Shown here piece by piece: positions 1 through 5,270 of a DNA stretch of 6,434 nucleotides. This DNA is from Chloroflexi bacterium RBG_16_64_43 (GTDB taxonomy: Bacteria; Chloroflexota; Anaerolineae; Anaerolineales; RBG-16-64-43), in contig MGOA01000074.1 of NCBI GenBank assembly GCA_001796965.1, positions 1-6,434 on the forward strand, read 5' to 3'. Within the stretch, counting starts at the first letter, position 1, and every line of letters begins with the position of its first letter. The notes beneath the pieces are model-generated. The model was not told the DNA's origin. It did no database searches and was given only the letters and a program-made list of their open reading frames with translations. The position numbers were made by a program, and so were the translations under genes.

Positions 1-513
1 CTCGCCGGAGACGGGCGTGGCACCCCATACAAGAAAATCGCCTCGCCCGTCCATGTCCGTGTCGAACTCGACGCCATACAGCGGTTCGAAGGTCCCGCGC
101 TGGGCGACCGGAGCGATAAACCAGAGCGAGATGTAGAACCAAGGGGCCTGGTGCTTGAGTTCCGCGCGCTTGATATCCAGGAAAGGCAGATACTGCATCG
201 TGCTGGCTTGGAACGGCCGCTCGTAGCGATTGAGGTCGAGCTGATCGCCGCCGGGCGCGCGCCCCTGGGCGCCGGTCACCTCGCACACGGTGTCGATGAT
301 GAAGCGGTCGAGGTCGTAAAACTCGGACGGCGCCATCACGTGGACCACCGGGCCGGTGGGTGAGGCCTCAATCGGCGGCTCACCTGGAGCCTCGGCCGTC
401 GGGGTGGGTTCCACGGGCGGCGTGCCAGGCAGGCCGCAGGCGAAACCCGCCAGCACGAGCAGGCTAATGATCGTTCGCAGGGGGCTGCGCAGGAAGCGGC
501 TGGTCGGGACCAT
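1..513 (-). CDS. Secreted or lipoprotein-like protein with Pro-rich linker and Ca-binding-type loop (partial, C-terminus off the left edge)
   Basis: An open frame enters at the window edge and begins at ATG 513-511; 171 codons are visible. The start is supported by CAGGAGG at 519-525, five bases upstream. The N-terminus has basic residues (Arg6, Arg9, Arg13), a hydrophobic core at about 14-25 and Cys26. Gly rather than Leu/Val/Ile sits at -3 of that Cys, so it is only an imperfect lipobox and ordinary signal peptidase I cleavage is possible. Residues 28-55 are a Pro/Thr/Glu-rich linker. A folded domain follows (about 56 onward) with aromatic segments and, at residues 151-159, the pattern DxDxDGxxD (Asp151, 153, 155, Gly156, Asp159). 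That is the calcium-loop consensus seen in dockerin, FG-GAP and thrombospondin-type-3 proteins. I infer an exported surface protein with a possible metal site. The family resembles uncharacterised proteins common in Chloroflexota; I do not know its function. It is transcribed divergently from the gene at 723. Confidence 0.8.
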   Translation of the reverse strand, partial: MVPTSRFLRSPLRTIISLLVLAGFACGLPGTPPVEPTPTAEAPGEPPIEASPTGPVVHVMAPSEFYDLDRFIIDTVCEVTGAQGRAPGGDQLDLNRYERPFQASTMQYLPFLDIKRAELKHQAPWFYISLWFIAPVAQRGTFEPLYGVEFDTDMDGRGDFLVWGATPVSGE

Positions 514-583
514 GACGTCCTCCTGTTCTGTTGGCGCGGCGAATAGGGCGATGAGGGTGGCCCTCCATGCGGAGGTCGATGCG

Positions 584-589
584 ATTATA
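584..589 (-). promoter_or_regulatory. Candidate -10 element (TATAAT) for the exported-protein gene
   Basis: On the minus strand the hexamer reads TATAAT, a perfect match to the sigma-70 -10 consensus, inside a short AT-rich patch in otherwise GC-rich DNA. It lies 70 bases upstream of the ATG at 513. No convincing -35 hexamer is found 16-18 bases further upstream, so the promoter is only half supported. A small inverted repeat (CCTCC-ATGC-GGAGG, 562-575) would fall in the 5' untranslated leader. Confidence 0.4.
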
Positions 590-684
590 TATCCGCTCCG
601 CCAGGGCCGCCGTGCGGCCCGGCTGCCAGCGGGTGTGCTCATGCCTTGCAAGGTGCCTCGGCGCCAACCGCGCGCGGGTGGAGG

Positions 685-690
685 TATAGT
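685..690 (+). promoter_or_regulatory. Candidate -10 element (TATAGT) for the SMR-like/YkoP-like operon
   Basis: TATAGT matches the -10 consensus at five of six positions and lies 33-38 bases before the ATG at 723. No recognisable -35 is present at the right spacing and there is no extended TG motif, so this is a weak call based on position and the -10 alone. Confidence 0.3.
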
Positions 691-722
691 GAAAGCGCGC
701 GGGGAGCCGCGGGAGGTGAGCC

Positions 723-1109
723 ATGCTTAAGTGGATGCGCAATCTACCGATGGTGACGGGTGATCCGCTGCAGGGTGCGGCCGTTCCGGTGTTGCTGGTT
801 CTCAACCTGGCTTTCAACGCTATTGCCAACGCGAGCTTCAAGCTCTCCGCACTCGGCGGGTCTTGGCAATCCTTCCTTGGCTGGCAAGTAGCCGGAAATC
901 TCGCGGGTTTCATCACCGTCATCAGCCTCACGTGGCTTCTGCGCTACCACCCGCTGCACATCGTCTTCCCGGTGACCACCGGGCTGGCCGTTGTGGGCGT
1001 TCAGGTGCTCGCTGCAGCGCGGCTCTTTCACGAGCCCATCGGCCCCCGGCAGTGGCTGGGCACGTTGCTCATCGTGCTGGGCATCCTCTTCATCGGCGGG
1101 CGCGGCTAG
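723..1109 (+). CDS. Four-helix SMR/DMT-superfamily membrane protein lacking the conserved glutamate
   Basis: The 128-residue product has four hydrophobic segments (about 20-42, 52-72, 77-99 and 110-125). That is the size and topology of small multidrug resistance (EmrE-like) proteins, which act as antiparallel dimers in the inner membrane. Aligned by eye to EmrE from memory, the pattern of helix 1 ending in Lys40-Leu-Ser, the loop-helix 3 start near Tyr75-His-Pro, the Gly87 region and the final Gly-rich helix all correspond. The essential membrane Glu (Glu14 of EmrE) is replaced by Asn32. Proton-coupled drug export of the classical kind is therefore unlikely. ArnE/ArnF-type four-helix lipid carrier flippases are an alternative within the same superfamily. 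A strong Shine-Dalgarno (GGAGGTGA, 712-719) sets the start, and the stop abuts the next ATG. The family call is fairly sure; the substrate is unknown. Confidence 0.82.
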   Translation: MLKWMRNLPMVTGDPLQGAAVPVLLVLNLAFNAIANASFKLSALGGSWQSFLGWQVAGNLAGFITVISLTWLLRYHPLHIVFPVTTGLAVVGVQVLAAARLFHEPIGPRQWLGTLLIVLGILFIGGRG

Positions 1110-1676
1110 ATGCGCGGTCTCATTCGCCGTTTCGATTCGTTTCTACGGCGGCGCGAGGCAGTGTACGAATTCAACACGGCCGCGCACAGCTTGCTGCGCT
1201 TGCGCCGGACGCGTGCGCGAGCGCGAGTGGCACTCGGCCAAGAGTGGATCGAACCGGGTGAGGAGGTGCTCGAGCTGCACCTGTGGAACGAGCATATGCC
1301 GCCGCTGCCGCGCGAGGGACCGACCTTTGCCTGGGCCTCGCGCACCGAGCGCATGTTCGTGGCCTCCCTGCGCGATCTGGCTCGCGAGATGCGTGCGCAG
1401 CCCTCTTACCGCAACGTGCGCGCGTTGCGAGCGGTGACCGTCCTGCTCTCCCCCGGCCCAGGTTCGGGGGCGTCCATGGCCGCGCGCCTGGGCTTTATCG
1501 TACGCCCGTACCGCAACTGGCTCGGCCGCTTCGGCGAATTCTGGGAGAACTTCTACACATGGTTCATCATGTGGACCTTCAATGCAGGCAGCCTGCGTGG
1601 GCGCCGGGTGCTCGGATTGCAGCGCATGGAAATGTGGATGAGCGCAGAGGATTTCGTGCAACGGTTCGGCGGATGA
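1110..1676 (+). CDS. YkoP-like domain protein
   Basis: The 188-residue product is soluble, Arg-rich and without a signal peptide. Residues 50-67 carry the hallmark of the YkoP-like domain: a Gly-Glu-Glu turn followed by GluLeuHisLeuTrpAsnGlu (about 55-61) and Pro-rich residues. This domain occurs alone (Bacillus YkoP) and fused to the C-terminus of some polysaccharide deacetylases; its biochemical role is not established as far as I know. A Gly/Ser-rich segment at about 114-122 and an aromatic-rich stretch (Trp/Phe/Tyr, about 137-155) precede the C-terminus. The ATG directly follows the TAG of the upstream membrane-protein gene, and no strong Shine-Dalgarno is seen, so translation is probably coupled by reinitiation. 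Pairing with a small transporter/flippase-like protein fits a cell-envelope role, which is inference. Confidence 0.75.
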   Translation: MRGLIRRFDSFLRRREAVYEFNTAAHSLLRLRRTRARARVALGQEWIEPGEEVLELHLWNEHMPPLPREGPTFAWASRTERMFVASLRDLAREMRAQPSYRNVRALRAVTVLLSPGPGSGASMAARLGFIVRPYRNWLGRFGEFWENFYTWFIMWTFNAGSLRGRRVLGLQRMEMWMSAEDFVQRFGG

Positions 1677-1907
1677 GGGCGAACTCAGCCAATGCGCAGG
1701 TCCACCAGGGCTTGCGGCGCAGCGTCTGGCGGCCGCGAGGGGGAATGCTCGGCGTCTCGGGCAAGGATTCGTGTGGTTGCACCGCTAGCCAGGCCGATCG
1801 ACTGAAAGGCCCCGTGCGCCACCCGACCGCCGCTCGGGAAGATGCAACGACCCAGGTCGATCACAACGTGGCGCCCCATCCCCAGGCGCCTCATCCTCCG
1901 TATAGCC
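1677..1907. other. Non-coding gap between convergent genes
   Basis: About 230 bases separate the YkoP-like gene from the convergent acyltransferase gene. No known gene or RNA was recognised. GGCGCC occurs at 1870-1875 and again at 1885-1890 and could form a 6-bp stem with a 9-base loop, a weak terminator candidate with no T-run. A minus-strand ORF of 69 codons (1894-1685) starts 13 bases after the acyltransferase stop. Its product matches no family I know, its GGAGG touches the ATG with no spacing, and its Arg/Pro/Ala-rich composition is typical of chance ORFs in GC-rich DNA. I do not call it a gene. Confidence 0.5.
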
Positions 1908-3044
1908 CTAGGTTAGCCCTCGATCGGCCCCGCTCGTGCCCGCCGGGAACCAACGATCTCTTAGGCGCAATGCAGGAAGCTCAACGAGCTTGGCCATCAC
2001 GACCCCTGCGGCGAGTGAACCGATCAGGTAGACGACAGTGCGAAGGCCGTAGCCGAGCGAAGTCCGCCATGTTGCCTCAATGAGTGGTATCCCCCACCGC
2101 AGAACGGGCATATGCCAGAGGTAAACCGAATACGAGTGGGCACCCAGGGTCGCCAGGAAGACGACAAGGCGGCTGCGAGGGAGGTTGCACAGGAGTATGC
2201 CCACCAGCAGCATGCCGCTCCCGAGATAGAACAGGGTGAGCCCGATGGTGTAGATGAACGGGGTCGATTCGAGCGAAAGGGCGAAGGCCGGGGTCAGCAG
2301 CACAGATCCGCCGATGACCAGTCGCCGCCGGAAAGGGAAGAGCACATCAATGAACCTGCGGGTGTGGAAATGATAGGCATACGCGATCGCCACGCCGAAG
2401 AACAATGAGTCGAGCCTGAGGTGACTGGCGAAGAGATGAGTGAGGTCGGAGTAGACCGGTCGAGAGTGGCAGTTGAGCAGTCTCAGGAGGAGTGCGGAAA
2501 CGGCGACACATCCCGCCAGGACCAGGACGGGCTTGAGCGGCGCAGACGAGCCCCTGTTCAGCCTCAGCATCATGACCAGCACCAGCGGGAGAAGCAGGTA
2601 GAAATGCTCCTCCACCGCGAGCGACCATGTATGATTCCACAGACCGGGAATGTAACTTTGCAGGAACACGAGTTCGGAGGCGAGTGGCCGCCGGGCGATC
2701 AACTCGCCGAAACACGGAAAGATGACCACTGTGACTGCGATGAGCGTGAAGAAGGGGGGATAGATCTTCCATCCCCGGCGCGCGTAGAAGCGGCCAATCG
2801 AAAGACGGCCTCGCGACTTGTACTCGCAAAACAGCAATCCGGACACGAGAAACCCACTCAAAACGAAGAAGAGATCGACGCCCACCCAGCCGCCGCGCTG
2901 CCAGGTCACGAGGATCGATCTCAGGACGTCCGGCCACGTTTGAGGCGGCGGTGCTATGTGTCGGCCCAGCACGAGGATGACGGCCAAAACCCGAAGCACG
3001 TCGAGGCCGACGAGTCGGGACCTTCCCCTGAGGCCAGTGCTCAC
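1908..3044 (-). CDS. Acyltransferase-3 family membrane O-acyltransferase (OafA/YrhL-like)
   Basis: The 378-residue protein is strongly hydrophobic with about ten membrane segments, the normal size for an acyltransferase-3 domain without an extracellular SGNH extension. Family motifs are in order: Leu-Asp15-xx-Arg18 and His29 in the first helix; the Gly-Trp-Val-Gly-Val-Asp57-Leu-Phe-Phe-Val-Leu-Ser-Gly-Phe stretch at 52-65; the basic/aromatic segment at 84-98 (PheTyrAlaArgArg...TyrPro); and TrpSerLeuAlaValGluGluHisPheTyr at 139-148, where the usual Gln is His146. Such enzymes move acetyl or other acyl groups from the cytoplasm onto exported sugars (O-antigen, peptidoglycan, exopolysaccharide, lipid sugars) or other metabolites; the acceptor here cannot be read from sequence. 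The start is GTG 3044-3042 with GGAGG at 3052-3056, seven bases upstream. The gene stands alone, opposite in strand to the preceding operon, and looks somewhat lower in GC than its neighbours. Confidence 0.9.
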   Translation of the reverse strand: MSTGLRGRSRLVGLDVLRVLAVILVLGRHIAPPPQTWPDVLRSILVTWQRGGWVGVDLFFVLSGFLVSGLLFCEYKSRGRLSIGRFYARRGWKIYPPFFTLIAVTVVIFPCFGELIARRPLASELVFLQSYIPGLWNHTWSLAVEEHFYLLLPLVLVMMLRLNRGSSAPLKPVLVLAGCVAVSALLLRLLNCHSRPVYSDLTHLFASHLRLDSLFFGVAIAYAYHFHTRRFIDVLFPFRRRLVIGGSVLLTPAFALSLESTPFIYTIGLTLFYLGSGMLLVGILLCNLPRSRLVVFLATLGAHSYSVYLWHMPVLRWGIPLIEATWRTSLGYGLRTVVYLIGSLAAGVVMAKLVELPALRLRDRWFPAGTSGADRGLT

Positions 3045-3118
3045 CCGTTGCCCTCCGCTTCCCCCTCCGCCGCCTGACGGCCGGAGCCCAGCCGCGCGGC
3101 GTCACGGGCACGACGTCT

Positions 3119-3147
3119 ATTCTATGACCAACGCGAGTGCCGGCCAA
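3119..3147 (-). promoter_or_regulatory. Sigma-70-type promoter of the acyltransferase gene
   Basis: Read on the minus strand, TTGGCC (3147-3142, four of six matches to TTGACA) is followed after exactly 17 bases by TAGAAT (3124-3119, five of six matches to TATAAT). Transcription would begin near 3112, giving a leader of about 68 bases before the GTG at 3044. This fits monocistronic expression of the acyltransferase. Confidence 0.6.
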
Positions 3148-3388
3148 GCGACGCTCCGCTTGGCGGCCATGGCGCGTCGGCGCCTGCCAAGGTTTGGGTG
3201 AGCGCTCCAAGGTGCGGCCCGCCATTACTGACGCCGGGAAAGCGAGGTGAGTTGAGGCGCCGGTAGGAGAAAGGTGCGTCGGAGAGGACAGTTGGAAGGA
3301 TGCGCGAGAGCGGCGGAGACGGATTGAGCCTTGGGACCCTGACGGCCTGCGGGATCACTCCATGGTGAAAGTGGGTCAGCGCCTCGGG
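3148..3388. other. Non-coding stretch downstream of the DUF1028 gene
   Basis: Together with the promoter region it makes up a gap of about 340 bases (3045-3388) between two minus-strand genes. I see no family-like ORF, tRNA or strong terminator. An imperfect inverted repeat CTTGGC...GCCAAG spans about 3159-3191 and the segment near 3240-3325 is purine-rich. Short ORFs crossing it translate to low-complexity Pro/Arg/Ser-rich products and look like chance. Confidence 0.4.
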
Positions 3389-4315
3389 CTAGCGCCGTGC
3401 GGCGCGCCGGCGCGAGCCGGCCGTTGAAGAGCGCTTCGCGGGCCGCGCGCGGCCGAACTTGCGCACGAGATAGGCCAGTGCCGGCGGGTCGATGGCTCCG
3501 CGTTCCAGGTCCACCCGGTCTTCGAGGTTTTCCTTGCCGGTGAATGCGCGCAGCGCCCCGCGCGTGGCCGCATCGTAGGTTCCGTTGACCCGCCGTCGGT
3601 AGTGACCCAGGGACTTCATCATGGTCTGCAGGTCGCGCGCCACGGTGCCGCGGATCTCGACGCGCTTGGTTGGGTCACTCGTTCCGAAATACAACTGGTG
3701 CAGCTCGATCAGCCGGCGCAAGCGCGGGATCGGGTTGGGCGCGTCGTCGACGCGCAGGTCGAGGGCGCGGTCGTTGAAAGCGGCATAGCCCCCGCCTTGC
3801 CTCACCACCAGCAACGCGGCAGACTGCCGGCCGCGGCTATCGCCGCCGGCGCGGTCGCCGGCCGCGAGCGCGGCGAAGAGGCGCATGGCCAGGTCGCCGG
3901 GCATGCCTTCGAAAGCCTCGGCCATTCGTTCGACGACCTCCGGCCCGGTGAGGATATTACCCTGGCATGCATAGCCCGGCCCGGTTAGGCCGCCGGCCCA
4001 GGCGAAGCACTCCGCGCCGGTGAAAGTGGCCGCGCGGCCGGAAAGATCGACCACGCCCACCTGGCGCTGAGCGCGGCCCTCATCTGCAGCAAGCAGGCGG
4101 TCGAGCGCCTCTTGTGCTGGCAGGCCCTGCTGCATCAGGTCGAGGCCGGCCGGTCCAAAGGCCGTATTGGCGTACGACTGAGTGGCGACTGCGCCCGCGC
4201 CGGCGCGCGCCCAGGGCACCACGGCGCCGACGGCCAGAAAGCGCGAGGCCACGGCGATCCCCCACTCCCCCCGCGCGACATCCGCTGCAACGATCGAGAA
4301 CGTGGCGATTCTCAT
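3389..4315 (-). CDS. DUF1028 Ntn-hydrolase-like protein with C-terminal putative peptidoglycan-binding domain
   Basis: The 308-residue product opens with the DUF1028 signature: ThrPheSerIleValAla (5-10), GlyGluTrpGly (16-19), AlaValAlaSerArgPhe (21-26), the Val-Gly-Ala-Val-Val-Pro-Trp-Ala run (29-36), CysGlnGlyAsnIleLeu (117-122) and AlaGlyGlyAsp...GlyArgGlnSerAla (156-166). DUF1028 proteins adopt an N-terminal-nucleophile hydrolase-like fold; their reaction is not known to me. Residues about 220-287 form the small putative peptidoglycan-binding domain often appended to this family. A basic Arg/Lys/Ser tail (288-308) ends the protein. There is no signal peptide, so a cytoplasmic protein carrying a wall-binding-type domain is odd. 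An upstream ATG at 4411 would add 32 residues, but the start at 4315 is preferred: GGGAGG lies five bases upstream (4321-4326), homology begins there, and a strong promoter lies inside the would-be extension. Confidence 0.88.
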   Translation of the reverse strand: MRIATFSIVAADVARGEWGIAVASRFLAVGAVVPWARAGAGAVATQSYANTAFGPAGLDLMQQGLPAQEALDRLLAADEGRAQRQVGVVDLSGRAATFTGAECFAWAGGLTGPGYACQGNILTGPEVVERMAEAFEGMPGDLAMRLFAALAAGDRAGGDSRGRQSAALLVVRQGGGYAAFNDRALDLRVDDAPNPIPRLRRLIELHQLYFGTSDPTKRVEIRGTVARDLQTMMKSLGHYRRRVNGTYDAATRGALRAFTGKENLEDRVDLERGAIDPPALAYLVRKFGRARPAKRSSTAGSRRRAARR

Positions 4316-4339
4316 TGGTGCCTCCCCTCCGGTGCGCGC

Positions 4340-4368
4340 AGGATAACTCGCGCGCCGCGGCCTGTCAA
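4340..4368 (-). promoter_or_regulatory. Strong sigma-70-type promoter of the DUF1028 gene
   Basis: On the minus strand, a perfect TTGACA (4368-4363) is followed after 17 bases by TATCCT (4345-4340, four of six matches to TATAAT). Transcription would start near 4333, leaving a leader of under 20 bases that contains the GGAGGGGAGG ribosome-binding region. This fixes the start codon at 4315 and rules against the longer reading from 4411. Confidence 0.75.
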
Positions 4369-4481
4369 CGCACCGGCCGACGCCTCGCGCTCGGCCTGGC
4401 GGGGTTTCCACTCATGTATATCTGCTGGTATTTCCGACACCGAGGCTTCATGCGCTGCATAAACCGGCGTGGGTCTCTCGT

Positions 4482-5165
4482 ATGAAGGGCCTCGACCTCG
4501 CGCACGTACAGGCCGTCCTGTTCGATATGGACGGGACCCTCGCTGAAACGGACGAGGAATACCTGCGGCGGCTGGTTCGCCTGGTGCGCCCGCTGCGCCT
4601 GTTCTTCGGCCGCGCCGGTGAGGCGCGCGTCTTGCGCCGTTGGATGATGGCCTCGGAGGGGGCAGCCAGCTTCCTGCTCACCGTTCCAGACCGTCTGGGT
4701 ATAGATGAACCACTGGCCGCGCTCACCGACCGATTGGCGTGGTCGCGCGGGTTGGGTCACCCGGGCGCTTTCCGTGCCGTGCAGGGCGTGCCCGAAATGC
4801 TGACGCGGCTGGCGCGGCGGCTGCCCCTGGCGGTCGTCAGCTCACGCGACCGGCGCGGCACCCTGGCTTTCCTCGACCAGTCGAATCTACAGTCGCATTT
4901 TGCTGCGGTTATCACCGCGCTCAGCGCGCCGCGCATGAAGCCGCACCCGGCGCCGGTGTATGCAGCGGCGAAGGCATTGGGCGTTGCGCCTGAGGGGTGT
5001 CTGATGGTGGGCGACACGCGCGCCGAGATTCTGGCGGGGCGGCGTGCGGGTGCGCAAACGGCCGGTGTGCTGTGCGGGTTTGGTGAGCGCGAGGAGCTTG
5101 AAGCGTGCGGAGCGGACGTCATCCTCGAGAGCACCGCCGAGGTGGGCAGGTTGTTCGACACCTGA
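4482..5165 (+). CDS. HAD-superfamily hydrolase (phosphoglycolate phosphatase-like)
   Basis: The 227-residue protein has all four HAD motifs: motif I at 14-20 with nucleophile Asp15 and general acid/base Asp17 (AspMetAspGlyThrLeu); motif II at 118-123 with Ser120; motif III Lys153 in LysProHisPro; and motif IV at 177-183 (GlyAspThrArgAlaGluIle) with Asp178, and Glu182 in place of the more common Asp. A helical C1 cap (about 20-100) separates motifs I and II, as in the Gph/beta-phosphoglucomutase-like subfamily. It is predicted to be a Mg-dependent phosphatase of a small phosphorylated metabolite; the substrate cannot be read. Unlike its neighbours the ATG lacks a good Shine-Dalgarno (nearest is GGG at 4471-4473), so it may be translated weakly or from a short leader. 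It is divergent from the DUF1028 gene and convergent with the translin-like gene. Confidence 0.88.
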   Translation: MKGLDLAHVQAVLFDMDGTLAETDEEYLRRLVRLVRPLRLFFGRAGEARVLRRWMMASEGAASFLLTVPDRLGIDEPLAALTDRLAWSRGLGHPGAFRAVQGVPEMLTRLARRLPLAVVSSRDRRGTLAFLDQSNLQSHFAAVITALSAPRMKPHPAPVYAAAKALGVAPEGCLMVGDTRAEILAGRRAGAQTAGVLCGFGEREELEACGADVILESTAEVGRLFDT

Positions 5166-5208
5166 TCGTGCGACTCTGTCTGCATTGAGCCAAGCGTGGG
5201 AGTCAAAT

Positions 5209-5235
5209 GCCCCTCCCGTTGCATCAGGGAGGGGC
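5209..5235. terminator. GC-rich hairpin between convergent genes, likely bidirectional terminator
   Basis: GCCCCTCCC (5209-5217) and GGGAGGGGC (5227-5235) are perfectly complementary over 9 bp with a 9-base loop. The hairpin sits in the 105-base gap between the stops of the HAD gene (plus) and the translin-like gene (minus), where a shared terminator is expected. No long T-run follows: only GTTT (5240-5243) on the plus side and ATTT on the minus side. It is therefore not a canonical intrinsic terminator; it may instead protect 3' ends or work with Rho. Confidence 0.6.
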
Positions 5236-5270
5236 GATGTGTTTGAAAGTTAGAACCGGATCATTGTGAC

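Noticed and set aside
464..931. Minus-strand ORF of 155 codons across the divergent gap and the SMR-like gene
   Set aside because: It overlaps the start of the exported-protein gene and half of the SMR-like gene, has Arg/Pro/His-rich low-complexity product, and shows no family resemblance.
1143..1661. Long minus-strand ORF antisense to the YkoP-like gene
   Set aside because: It is a shadow frame in GC-rich DNA; the plus-strand product carries the YkoP-like motif and a coupled start.
1685..1894. Possible small minus-strand gene of 69 codons just downstream of the acyltransferase
   Set aside because: The GGAGG touches the ATG, the product matches nothing known to me, and the composition is that of chance ORFs; kept only as a note in the gap description.
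1903..1920. Short direct repeat TAGCCCT twice, 11 bases apart, at the acyltransferase stop
   Set aside because: Seven-base repeats of this kind are expected by chance; one copy lies in coding sequence and there is no further unit.
2421..3077. Plus-strand ORF of 218 codons antisense to the acyltransferase
   Set aside because: The product is highly charged (Glu/Gln/Arg/His), the typical antisense image of a hydrophobic membrane protein, with no recognisable family.
2347..3225. Minus-strand ORF of 292 codons overlapping the acyltransferase gene
   Set aside because: It is another frame of the acyltransferase region with an Arg-rich, motif-free product; the overlapping frame has all acyltransferase-3 motifs.
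4316..4411. N-terminal extension of the DUF1028 protein from ATG 4411
   Set aside because: The extension contains the -35 and -10 elements and the ribosome-binding site for ATG 4315 and has no family resemblance.
4757..5224. Minus-strand ORF of 155 codons antisense to the HAD gene
   Set aside because: It is a Ser/Arg/Ala-rich shadow; the plus strand encodes all four HAD motifs.
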